Position numbers and translations under genes: made by a program. Positions 5,916-10,705 of a DNA stretch of 13,045 bases are shown here, piece after piece. The stretch is from an uncultured Treponema sp. (GTDB taxonomy: Bacteria; Spirochaetota; Spirochaetia; Treponematales; Treponemataceae). The notes beneath the pieces are model-generated. The model ran no database searches. It was not told the origin of the DNA and saw nothing but the letters and a program-made list of their open reading frames with translations. The stretch spans positions 1 to 13,045 of the forward strand of contig CALDID010000273.1 of assembly GCA_937901865.1 (NCBI GenBank), read 5' to 3'. Position 1 is the first letter of the stretch, and every line of letters begins with the position of its first letter.

Positions 5916-6086
5916 ATGAAACGACGAGATTTAATAGCGCGTCTTGAAAAAGCAGGGTTCTCTCTTGTCCGACACGGTGCAAATCACGATGTGTACAAGC
6001 GCGGGAATGACAAGGAAATTATTCCGCGGCATACCGAGATAAGCGAAAACCTTGCGAAATCAATCATCAAACGCTGGGGATTGTAA
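5916..6086 (+). CDS. hicA: HicA-type mRNA interferase toxin (56 aa), probably leaderless
   Basis: A compact 56-residue HicA: MKRRDLIARLEKAGF, then active-site His24 in RHGANHDVYKRG, then EIIPRHTEISENLAKSIIK, all classic. An RNA-cleaving toxin neutralised by HicB2. An in-frame GTG at 5901 overlaps the -10 box and cannot be used; ATG 5916 lies at the predicted transcription start, with no ribosome binding site, so the message is probably leaderless. HicB2 follows after 54 bases with a hairpin (6097-6114). The pair is antisense to the methylase and small terminase genes around it. Confidence 0.92.
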   Translation: MKRRDLIARLEKAGFSLVRHGANHDVYKRGNDKEIIPRHTEISENLAKSIIKRWGL

Positions 6087-6140
6087 AGCCAAAAAGCCCA
6101 CTGTAAAAGGTGGGTGTTCTCTCGTTTCAAGGAGTTTTTT

Positions 6141-6548
6141 ATGACTTATCCTGTTATTTTTACACAAACTAACGACGAAAAGAAAACGGTGCTTGTTTAT
6201 GTTCCCGATTTGGACAGAGCAACGGAGGGCTATGGATTGGACGACGCTATAAAAATGGCGCGGGATTTAATCGGGAATATGCTTTTAGATACCGCCGACG
6301 AGGATTTCCCGAAAGCAAGCGAAATCGACGCTGTGGACGTAAGCAAAAGCGAGTTTGCAGACGCAGGAAAATCGTTCGTTTCGCTTGTCGATGTGGATAT
6401 GACAGCCTTTCGCCGTATGCAGAAAACAAAGACGGTGCGCCGAAATATCACGCTTCCCGAATGGCTCGACGATATGGCAAAGGATGCCAAAATCAACGTA
6501 TCCGCACTCGTGCAGGAAGCATTAAAACAAAAGCTCGAAATCGCGTAA
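6141..6548 (+). CDS. hicB: HicB-type antitoxin with C-terminal ribbon-helix-helix (135 aa)
   Basis: A 135-residue HicB. The N-terminal part has VYVPDLDRATEGYGLDDAIK and a following helix, the RNase H-like antitoxin fold. The C-terminal part, KTVRRNITLPEWLDDMAK to ALVQEALKQKLEIA, is a ribbon-helix-helix/Arc-like DNA-binding domain closely similar to that of hicB1. It binds HicA2 and probably the repeats at 5857-5907. Start ATG 6141 has AAGGAG nine to ten bases upstream; a longer frame from 6114 would lack one. Convergent with small terminase. Confidence 0.92.
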   Translation: MTYPVIFTQTNDEKKTVLVYVPDLDRATEGYGLDDAIKMARDLIGNMLLDTADEDFPKASEIDAVDVSKSEFADAGKSFVSLVDVDMTAFRRMQKTKTVRRNITLPEWLDDMAKDAKINVSALVQEALKQKLEIA

Positions 6549-6623
6549 AGCAAAAAAAATAACCCTGCTGGGTGCGCATTGATATGTGTCAAGAGGCGTG
6601 CAGGGTCTTATCATTTTTGCTTT
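6547..6623. terminator. bidirectional terminator between hicB2 and small terminase
   Basis: ACCCTGC (6562-6568) pairs with GCAGGGT (6600-6606). The complementarity extends outward, AAAGCAAAAA at 6547-6556 against TTTTTGCTTT at 6614-6623, with two mismatches and a two-base gap between. The right arm includes the last codons of small terminase. T-runs exist on both outgoing sides. The 31-base loop has no obvious feature. Confidence 0.65.
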
Positions 6624-7126
6624 GCAAGTATCTTTGAGATAATGCTTTCATTTTCGCCTTGTTTCTTGTCGATTTCAAGCACATCAAGCGTGAGCTTTGC
6701 CCGTGCGGTCGGCGAAATGTAATATTTAGACGCTAACGACGTGAATTGCTGTTGCAGCTTGCATTTAATCGAAGTCAATGCTTGATACGTCATTAAGTCA
6801 TCTGTGATGTCCACGCCCTTTAATGCCTCGTTTACCTCTCGGTATTGGCTTAAAGTGTCGTAAAGCATTTGAAGCTCTGGCAAATCACTCGGAATTAAAA
6901 GTCCGAGCTGTATCAGGCTCTTTGCGTGTTGTTCATAGAGCTTTTTTATATCGCTTGAAAAATACGACGGAGCTTTTACCCTTGCCGTTTTCTCGTACGC
7001 AATCACCGAGCTAACCGCGCTTTCAGCTTCTTCTTGCTTTTCGTCGCGGTCGGCTCTGTATGTGCCTTTTAGCTTTTTTTCGGCAATCGACAGCCGCTTT
7101 CGCCCGCTGTTCGCGTTACCTGCCAT
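6611..7126 (-). CDS. terS: phage terminase small subunit (P27 family)
   Basis: A 171-residue protein starting MAGNANSGRKRLSIAEKKLK, the hallmark N terminus of P27-type small terminases (Terminase_4). This is followed by helices such as PSYFSSDIKKLYEQHAKSLI and a C-terminal LTLDVLEIDKK segment. It recognises the phage packaging site and hands DNA to the large subunit. ATG 7126 is chosen because MAGNANSGR matches the family start; the GTG at 7135 adds three residues. It overlaps the upstream gene by eleven bases, indicating translational coupling. Large terminase is normally the next gene, but here methylase and two HicAB pairs intervene. Confidence 0.93.
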   Translation of the reverse strand: MAGNANSGRKRLSIAEKKLKGTYRADRDEKQEEAESAVSSVIAYEKTARVKAPSYFSSDIKKLYEQHAKSLIQLGLLIPSDLPELQMLYDTLSQYREVNEALKGVDITDDLMTYQALTSIKCKLQQQFTSLASKYYISPTARAKLTLDVLEIDKKQGENESIISKILAKQK

Positions 7127-7385
7127 TAAGCACACCTAAAGCGTTTTCTAGCGGAGAGCCGCTATGAAGCTCGTCGAGTTTTTTGTTTAATTGAGCCTCG
7201 TTCATTGCACGCCTTGTGTTTTCCCTCTCCAGCCGATTAACCAGCTTTTGATACACGTCGATGCGGTCGTTCAGCTCTTCATTTTCCTCTTTTGCCTCTT
7301 TCCACAGCCAAAAGAAGAACACCAAACCAGCCACGCCGAAAACCGCCACAAACACAATTACAAACACCATATACATCATATTCAT
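7116..7385 (-). CDS. membrane-anchored coiled-coil protein of unknown function (89 aa)
   Basis: An 89-residue protein with one strong membrane segment (about residues 3-27, FVIVFVAVFGVAGLVFFFWL) followed by a charged, coiled-coil-like tail (KEAKEENEELNDRIDVYQKL and onward). AGAGG lies about eight bases before ATG 7385, which I prefer over TTG 7406. It is the first gene of the leftward packaging operon and overlaps small terminase. Its topology resembles Rz-like spanins or small holin-adjacent proteins, but neither a lytic cassette nor a nested partner is visible. Function unassigned. Confidence 0.75.
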   Translation of the reverse strand: MNMMYMVFVIVFVAVFGVAGLVFFFWLWKEAKEENEELNDRIDVYQKLVNRLERENTRRAMNEAQLNKKLDELHSGSPLENALGVLNGR

Positions 7386-7405
7386 CTCTAAATACCTCTG
7401 TATCA

Positions 7406-7412
7406 AATAGTC
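7406..7412 (-). promoter_or_regulatory. GACTATT core before the packaging operon
   Basis: Minus strand AAAGACTATTTGATACAGAGG: the seven-base core is shared, the flank only partly. It precedes the first gene of the leftward packaging operon by about twenty bases. Confidence is low when taken alone because seven bases recur by chance. Confidence 0.35.
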
Positions 7413-7424
7413 TTTCTAGCGTGC

Positions 7425-7468
7425 AAAAAAAACAGCACTCGGATAATGGAGAGGTTTCCGAGTGCTGT
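7425..7468 (-). terminator. strong leftward intrinsic terminator
   Basis: On the minus strand an eleven-pair perfect stem, ACAGCACTCGG (7458-7468) with CCGAGTGCTGT (7432-7442), loop of 15 bases, followed by eight Ts. No protein gene ends here, so it must stop a non-coding transcript coming from the 7.5-7.8 kb region. It also isolates the packaging operon from that transcript. Confidence 0.85.
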
Positions 7469-7485
7469 ATAGAAGATTATGCCTT

Positions 7486-7524
7486 ACTTTAAAAAGGCTG
7501 CGCTCAAATGGGGAGCTAAGCCTT
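7486..7524 (-). terminator. second leftward terminator
   Basis: Minus strand AAGGCT (7519-7524) pairs with AGCCTT (7494-7499); an inner GCTC/GAGC pair extends the stem. It is followed by TTTTTAAAG. Together with the terminator 20 bases further on it makes a double stop for leftward RNA from the solitary-repeat region. Confidence 0.65.
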
Positions 7525-7544
7525 ACAAAACACGCTAAGCGTGG
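7523..7544 (+). repeat. 22-bp direct repeat, left copy
   Basis: This copy and 7869-7890 share 20 of 22 bases (TTACAAAACACGCT, two variable bases, GCGTGG); each holds the small hairpin CACGC/GCGTG. The pair brackets the solitary-repeat unit with its promoter. Confidence 0.75.
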
Positions 7545-7730
7545 CTGTTTTGGAACTGTTTTAGTACGTTCACAGTATAACTCATTCTTTCTACACAGTA
7601 TGTTTTTACGACGTTGTTTTAGCAACAAGCGGAATAACGAACGTCAACGACGGTATTTATTCCTGCTGATTACACACCCGTGAATATCAAAGTTCCCACA
7701 CAACAAGCAAAGTTTATTGTAGATAAAAGT

Positions 7731-7761
7731 GTTTCAATTCACGCACTCGTGAGAGTACGAC
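7731..7761 (-). CRISPR. solitary type I-C-like CRISPR repeat (candidate RNA anti-CRISPR)
   Basis: One 31-base unit. On the minus strand it begins GTCGTACTCTC and ends GAGTGCGTGAATTGAAAC. Type I-C repeats typically begin GTCGC, hold a GC-rich hairpin and end GTGGATTGAAAC or T; this unit differs by a few bases and is one base shorter than the usual 32. The hairpin GTACTC / GAGTGC (six pairs with one U-G, loop TCAC) is intact, as Cas5c would need for binding. No second repeat is present one spacer length away on either side, so it is not an array. A TATAAT box ends seven bases upstream of its first base. Phage-borne solitary repeats are known to act as RNA anti-CRISPRs by sequestering Cas proteins; that role is inferred here. 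Confidence 0.7.
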
Positions 7762-7767
7762 AGTATT

Positions 7768-7809
7768 ATTATACATAAAAATTCTACTTTTCTTTTTGCT
7801 ATTTTGCAA
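7768..7809 (-). promoter_or_regulatory. leftward promoter of the solitary-repeat RNA
   Basis: Minus strand TTGCAA (7804-7809), 17 bases, TAGAAT (7781-7786), start near 7774. Overlapping it, a perfect TATAAT (7768-7773) would start transcription at or one base before the first base of the repeat, though its -35 is poor. Either gives an RNA with the repeat at its extreme 5' end. Confidence 0.55.
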
Positions 7810-7813
7810 TAGT

Positions 7814-7845
7814 TTTTGTGCAAAACTTGTTAATTTTGTGCAAAA
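7814..7845. promoter_or_regulatory. tandem operator-like repeats
   Basis: Two identical TTTTGTGCAAAA copies (7814-7825 and 7834-7845), 20 bases apart, i.e. about two helical turns and so on the same DNA face. Each is nearly palindromic. They lie just upstream of the -35 of the leftward promoter and upstream of the rightward tail operon, suited to a regulator of both. Confidence 0.55.
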
Positions 7846-7868
7846 ATCGGGAAAATGCAGGTAGTTTT

Positions 7869-7890
7869 TTACAAAACACGCTGTGCGTGG
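7869..7890 (+). repeat. 22-bp direct repeat, right copy
   Basis: Partner of 7523-7544, differing at two adjacent loop bases. It is directly followed by GACTATT (7890-7896). A weak rightward promoter could be read as TTACAA (7869-7874), 18 bases, TATTTA (7893-7898), with this hairpin in the spacer; the match is poor. Confidence 0.7.
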
Positions 7891-7896
7891 ACTATT
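7890..7896 (+). promoter_or_regulatory. GACTATT core before the tail operon
   Basis: GTGGACTATTTATTATG lies about 170 bases before the first tail-module gene, at the head of a structured leader. The core equals that found before portal, terminase, methylase and tape measure. Confidence 0.35.
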
Positions 7897-7913
7897 TATT
7901 ATGTAGGGGAAGA

Positions 7914-8051
7914 GAATTCCCTTATAGAAAAAACAATTTCACGGGTGAGAAAAAAGAATTTCTTGACGGGAAAACGCTTTTTACACATCGGACAAACCCT
8001 TTTCGATGTGAAAAATGGTTTATCCCATATCAGAGAAAGAATTTCTCATAA
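7914..8051 (+). repeat. 21-nt periodic repeat region in the tail-operon leader
   Basis: Six degenerate 21-base units (7914, 7935, 7956, 7977, 7998, 8019) and a partial seventh. Most units start with TTY-rich bases and end with GRGAAAA, so each can fold on itself; extra stems include CACATCG/CGATGTG (7984-8010) and GAGAAAGAATTTCTC (8033-8047). One frame reads as heptapeptides with F at position two and K or R near six (for example NFTGEKK, EFLDGKT), ending TAA at 8051. That frame has only a GTG start without a ribosome binding site at 7818, so I treat the region as a leader rather than a gene. Confidence 0.5.
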
Positions 8052-8065
8052 AGGAGTTTACAAAT

Positions 8066-8380
8066 ATGAGCAGAGCTACTTTTTCGCAGAGTTTGGTTGA
8101 CGCTCGACTTATGAGCGACGCGCTTAAAGCACACGCTGAAGAGCTTGCAAAGGTCGGTTTGGCAGAAAGCACAGCCGTTTCTTTGAGAGAGTGCATTGAT
8201 GAGCTTTCTATTCTCGACACACAGCAAGAAAAGCTCAAAGCAGACCTCAAAGCAACCACCGCCAAAATCGTCGATGTTTCCAAAAAAATGGAGAGCGATA
8301 TGCAGGATTGCAGAAAGCGCGTAAAGCTCGCAATCCCGCAGGCGCAATGGAAAGAATTCGGCTTGACTGCCACACGCTAA
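8066..8380 (+). CDS. small helical coiled-coil protein, first gene of tail module (104 aa)
   Basis: A 104-residue, nearly all-helical protein. A charged segment, LDTQQEKLKADLKATTAKIV (about residues 50-69), suggests a coiled coil. The C terminus KLAIPQAQWKEFGLTATR resembles a tail I associate from memory with small conserved proteins of Treponema and relatives; this is a weak impression. AAGGAG lies about ten bases before ATG 8066; an upstream extension to 8015 runs through the leader hairpins and is rejected. It sits where head-tail connector or tail completion proteins are normally found but shows none of their motifs. Function unknown; its position suggests a virion or assembly role. Confidence 0.7.
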   Translation: MSRATFSQSLVDARLMSDALKAHAEELAKVGLAESTAVSLRECIDELSILDTQQEKLKADLKATTAKIVDVSKKMESDMQDCRKRVKLAIPQAQWKEFGLTATR

Positions 8381-8381
8381 G

Positions 8382-8400
8382 GCACAGCCTTTTTCGTAAG
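8382..8400. repeat. 19-base leader element (copy B)
   Basis: GCACAGCCTTTTTCGTAAG, matching 5825-5843 in 17 of 19 bases. Here it directly follows the stop of the 104-residue gene and is followed by CACAGC and nine Ts before the major tail protein ribosome binding site. Confidence 0.45.
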
Positions 8401-8432
8401 CACAGCTTTTTTTTTGATAAGGAGAAAAAAGA

Positions 8433-9395
8433 ATGGTTAATGGAAACGGCGTTAAAGTTACGTTTGCACAGGAAGCGGAATACGGCAAGTATATCGCAGG
8501 AAAAGTGCGCGTAGCGGTCTCCAGCGAGGGCTTTAAGTACAGCGCAAACAAGAAAGACGAAGGGCTTTTGACGGGCGGCGTTGGTAAATCGATGGTCGAA
8601 ACGATGAGTATTCACACAGAGGGCGATATTGCAACCCTTGCAAAGCCTCGCACAATCGGCTTTTTCCTTGCTGGTGTTTTCGGCGCGGAAAAGGTCGATA
8701 CAGCAAACACCGACGGCAAAATAAAGCACACCTTTACGCCTATCGGAAACAAAGAAACGGATATGCTGCCGAGCTATTCATTCACGATTGACCGCGGTGT
8801 GAATATTCAAAGCTATACGGGCGTTAAATTCGGCTCTATCAGCTTTTCGGCGGCGGCAGAGGATAGATTGCAGATAACGCTTTCAACTTCGGGGCGTGAT
8901 GAGCTTCAATCTGGCGAAATAAAGAGCGACTTGAAGCCTGAAAATGCACGGGCGTTTAAGTTTCACCAAGCGGCTGTGAAAATGGACAAAGCAAAGGTGG
9001 CGGACATCACGAGTATCAACTTTGATTACAATAACAATCTTGACACCTCGCTTTACACCACAGATACAGGGCTTTATTGCAAAGAACCCGTGCAAGGCTC
9101 TAGGGAATGTACCGCAAAGTTTGAAGCTCTTTACACAAGCAAGACAGAAGAAATCAGAAACGGCAAATTCAAAACCGACGCGATTGTAGAAATCGAAATT
9201 GAGTTCACCGACACCGAGAATAACCGCCTTGTCTTTGTCATTCCTCACGGGCAAATCAGCGAAATGGAAACACCGACGGCAAGCGGTGCGGACACTATGA
9301 AAACATCGCTCACGGTCAGCGCGGTTGACGATTTAACGAGCGATTATGTGAGAATTGAGCTTTACAACGAAGAAGCAGGCAGCTATCTTGAATAG
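8433..9395 (+). CDS. phage major tail (tube) protein (320 aa)
   Basis: A 320-residue protein with the composition and layout of a siphovirus tail tube protein. It is rich in beta-strand, with SYTGVKFGSISFSAAAEDRL in the middle, KFKTDAIVEIEIEFTDTENN later, and an early block ending SMVETMSIHTEGDIATLAKP. Hexameric rings of it would form the tube through which DNA passes. It precedes the tail chaperone and tape measure in the standard order, supporting the call. Start ATG 8433 has AAGGAG ten bases upstream. No unusual feature is seen; length is at the high end, so a small extra surface domain is possible. Confidence 0.88.
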   Translation: MVNGNGVKVTFAQEAEYGKYIAGKVRVAVSSEGFKYSANKKDEGLLTGGVGKSMVETMSIHTEGDIATLAKPRTIGFFLAGVFGAEKVDTANTDGKIKHTFTPIGNKETDMLPSYSFTIDRGVNIQSYTGVKFGSISFSAAAEDRLQITLSTSGRDELQSGEIKSDLKPENARAFKFHQAAVKMDKAKVADITSINFDYNNNLDTSLYTTDTGLYCKEPVQGSRECTAKFEALYTSKTEEIRNGKFKTDAIVEIEIEFTDTENNRLVFVIPHGQISEMETPTASGADTMKTSLTVSAVDDLTSDYVRIELYNEEAGSYLE

Positions 9396-9410
9396 TTTTT
9401 GTGTGTCATT

Positions 9411-9427
9411 GCCGTAATTGATACGGT
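9411..9427 (+). promoter_or_regulatory. small hairpin after major tail protein
   Basis: CCGTA-ATTGA-TACGG, a five-pair stem in the 105-base gap before the tail chaperone. It has no T-run, so it is not a terminator. Confidence 0.4.
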
Positions 9428-9435
9428 ATATCGTT

Positions 9436-9466
9436 GAAACAAGGGACTTAAGTCCCTTGCTACATC
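9436..9466 (+). repeat. 31-bp repeat with perfect 20-bp palindrome (copy 2)
   Basis: Exact inverted partner of 2187-2217. Its right end TCCCTTGCTACATCAG (9453-9468) is repeated directly at 9475-9490, just before the ribosome binding site of the tail chaperone, so the element has partly duplicated here. Confidence 0.85.
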
Positions 9467-9500
9467 AGTTTAAATCCCTTGCTACATCAGGAGAAGAAAA

Positions 9501-9827
9501 ATGAAATTGACCGAAAAGAACTTTGTTTTTACGACAAAGATTGATATTGATGAGGATTGCTACATCATTGCGAGAGAACCGACAATGATTGAGTTTAAGA
9601 AGTTCGATTCAGAGGCGAAAAGTGCGGAGCAGTTGGACGCAGCGCGAAAGATTTTTCCGAGTTGCATTATCGACACGAACCTTGAAAACGACTCAGGCGA
9701 AAAGGCTTCGGGCACTGAGGTGTGGAAAGCGATTGAACCGAGTGCGAGCCTTGCAACACGCATTTTGACCGATTGGCTCAATTCAATTCCCTTTCGCACT
9801 GACAAAGGCGCAACGGCAAGCGATTAG
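9501..9827 (+). CDS. tail assembly chaperone, short product (gpG-like, 108 aa)
   Basis: A 108-residue protein placed between major tail protein and tape measure, the invariant position of the siphovirus tail assembly chaperone. It is small, acidic and soluble-looking: KLTEKNFVFTTKIDIDEDCY at the start and LATRILTDWLNSIPF near the end. The chaperone coats the tape measure during tail assembly and is absent from virions. GGAGAAG precedes ATG 9501. In most such phages a longer product arises by ribosomal frameshifting near the end; an overlapping +1 frame without a start codon is present here (9769-10086). Confidence 0.8.
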   Translation: MKLTEKNFVFTTKIDIDEDCYIIAREPTMIEFKKFDSEAKSAEQLDAARKIFPSCIIDTNLENDSGEKASGTEVWKAIEPSASLATRILTDWLNSIPFRTDKGATASD

Positions 9828-10086
9828 AGATATTGCGCATATCCTTTTTGCTGGCGGCGACGTTGAGAGCGATGAGGAATTAAAAGAGGCGTGGAGAGAG
9901 TATCAATTCTTTTTCCAGACGGCTCTTTTTTGCCTTGATGCCCGATATGGTAATTGGCTTATGTGCCCGCTCGCGCAGTGTGTCGCAGAGATGGGCGCGA
10001 AAAGCTATGAAGTTTACGAGCTTATCAGAAGCCTTTACCGCGAAAAGATTGACCGCGATATGCAAGCCGCCTTTCACCGCCACTAA
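9769..10086 (+). CDS. tail assembly chaperone frameshift extension (gpT-like)
   Basis: An open +1 frame beginning inside the chaperone gene (preceding stop TGA at 9766) and ending TAA 10084-10086. It has no ATG until an internal Met and no ribosome binding site, so it is best read as the frameshifted C-terminal part. Slipping one base at CCC-T (9789-9792) would join NSIP to FALTKAQRQAIRDIAHILF, a natural helix. The rest (EELKEAWREYQFFFQTALF, MGAKSYEVYELIRSLYREK) is helical like other gpT domains that bind the tape measure. The total fusion would be about 195 residues. Its stop codon overlaps that of antisense hicB3. Confidence 0.72.
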   Translation, partial: PIGSIQFPFALTKAQRQAIRDIAHILFAGGDVESDEELKEAWREYQFFFQTALFCLDARYGNWLMCPLAQCVAEMGAKSYEVYELIRSLYREKIDRDMQAAFHRH

Positions 10087-10481
10087 AGAGCTAAAAAGGG
10101 GCGATTAAACACCTTTTGCAGTTTATAAAGCGTTTCTAGCGTCGGATTGGCTTTGTTTGGGTTTTCTAGCTTTTGATATTGCTGGTAACTCATACCAATC
10201 TTTGACGCTACTTCTTTTTGCGTGAGCTTTGCGCGGCAAGAACGGAGCGTGATAGCAAAAGCTATTTTCGGCTCTACTTCGATAGCGTAACCGCCCGTAT
10301 ATTTCGGCGCAGGTATCGGAAATTTATTGTCGAGGTCAACAGCTAAAACACCGTTCAACGCGTCTTTTGCCATATACAACGCCTCCTCTTTCGACTCGCC
10401 ATAAGTCAAAACGTTTGGCATATCAGGAAACTCTACAATCCACTTATTTTCTTCTTCATAAATATCGCAGTTGTATTTCAT
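10083..10481 (-). CDS. hicB: HicB-type antitoxin with C-terminal XRE helix-turn-helix (132 aa)
   Basis: A 132-residue HicB. Residues 1-60 carry the antitoxin fold (VEFPDMPNVLTYGESKEEAL, then AKDALNGVL). Residues about 80-130 form an XRE helix-turn-helix: LTQKEVASKIGMSYQQYQKL. This differs from hicB1 and hicB2, whose C termini are ribbon-helix-helix, so the third module is of another HicB lineage. It overlaps hicA3 by four bases (ATGA), giving strict coupling. Its stop overlaps the tail chaperone extension stop from the opposite strand, so the insertion is very tight. Confidence 0.92.
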   Translation of the reverse strand: MKYNCDIYEEENKWIVEFPDMPNVLTYGESKEEALYMAKDALNGVLAVDLDNKFPIPAPKYTGGYAIEVEPKIAFAITLRSCRAKLTQKEVASKIGMSYQQYQKLENPNKANPTLETLYKLQKVFNRPFLAL

Positions 10482-10699
10482 TCAGAAATCTCCTTTTTCG
10501 TTTTAGTATCAATATGCGCTTGCTTCAAAATCTGTTTTGCAAACACACCTAAATCACTATCTTTTTCTTTGTGATACGGCACGGGGATAGGACGGTCAAA
10601 CCCTGTTTTAGTATAAATATGGTGCGACCCGTTTATTCTTGCCAATACCCACCCATTTTCTTCTAAGATTTTCATTACTTGTTTTGCAGTATACCCCAT
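10478..10699 (-). CDS. hicA: HicA-type mRNA interferase toxin (73 aa), probably leaderless
   Basis: A 73-residue HicA: MGYTAKQVMKILEENGW, active-site His26 in INGSHHIYTK, then RPIPVPYHKEKDSDLGVFAK and a last helix. RNA-cleaving toxin held in check by HicB3. The promoter's -10 ends six bases before ATG 10699 and there is no ribosome binding site, so a leaderless message is expected. The pair is transcribed against the flanking tail chaperone and tape measure genes. An internal ATG at codon 9 would remove part of the first helix and is less likely. Confidence 0.92.
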   Translation of the reverse strand: MGYTAKQVMKILEENGWVLARINGSHHIYTKTGFDRPIPVPYHKEKDSDLGVFAKQILKQAHIDTKTKKEISE

Positions 10700-10705
10700 A
10701 AATTA

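Larger units (their letters stand above)
7486..7774 (-). ncRNA. predicted non-coding RNA carrying the solitary CRISPR-like repeat
   Basis: Inferred transcript: promoter elements at 7768-7809, the CRISPR-like repeat at its 5' end (7761-7731), about 200 bases with no supportable frame, then two terminators. Minus-strand frames crossing this stretch lack ribosome binding sites and run into the terminators. The 3' part includes the hairpin CACGC/GCGTG (7531-7543). No known RNA family is recognised apart from the repeat. The start point and true 3' end are predictions. Confidence 0.5.

Noticed and set aside
7491..7545. tRNA-like hairpins in the intergenic region
   Set aside because: No cloverleaf, no T-loop or anticodon arm; the pairs fit an intrinsic terminator and a small hairpin.
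7416..7628. 70-codon minus frame in the solitary-repeat region
   Set aside because: Runs through both terminators, has no ribosome binding site and an odd composition.
7662..7730. Second CRISPR repeat next to the one at 7731-7761
   Set aside because: ATTCACGGGTGTG on the minus strand resembles part of a repeat but lacks the stem and the ATTGAAAC tail, and its ATTCACG matches the wrong strand.
7818..8051. 77-codon plus frame ahead of the tail operon
   Set aside because: Only a GTG start with no ribosome binding site. Its heptad pattern is recorded as a DNA repeat finding instead of a gene.
8030..8729. Minus-strand frames across the 8.0-8.7 kb region
   Set aside because: Shadow frames of the 104-residue protein and major tail protein, rich in Cys and Phe, without ribosome binding sites.
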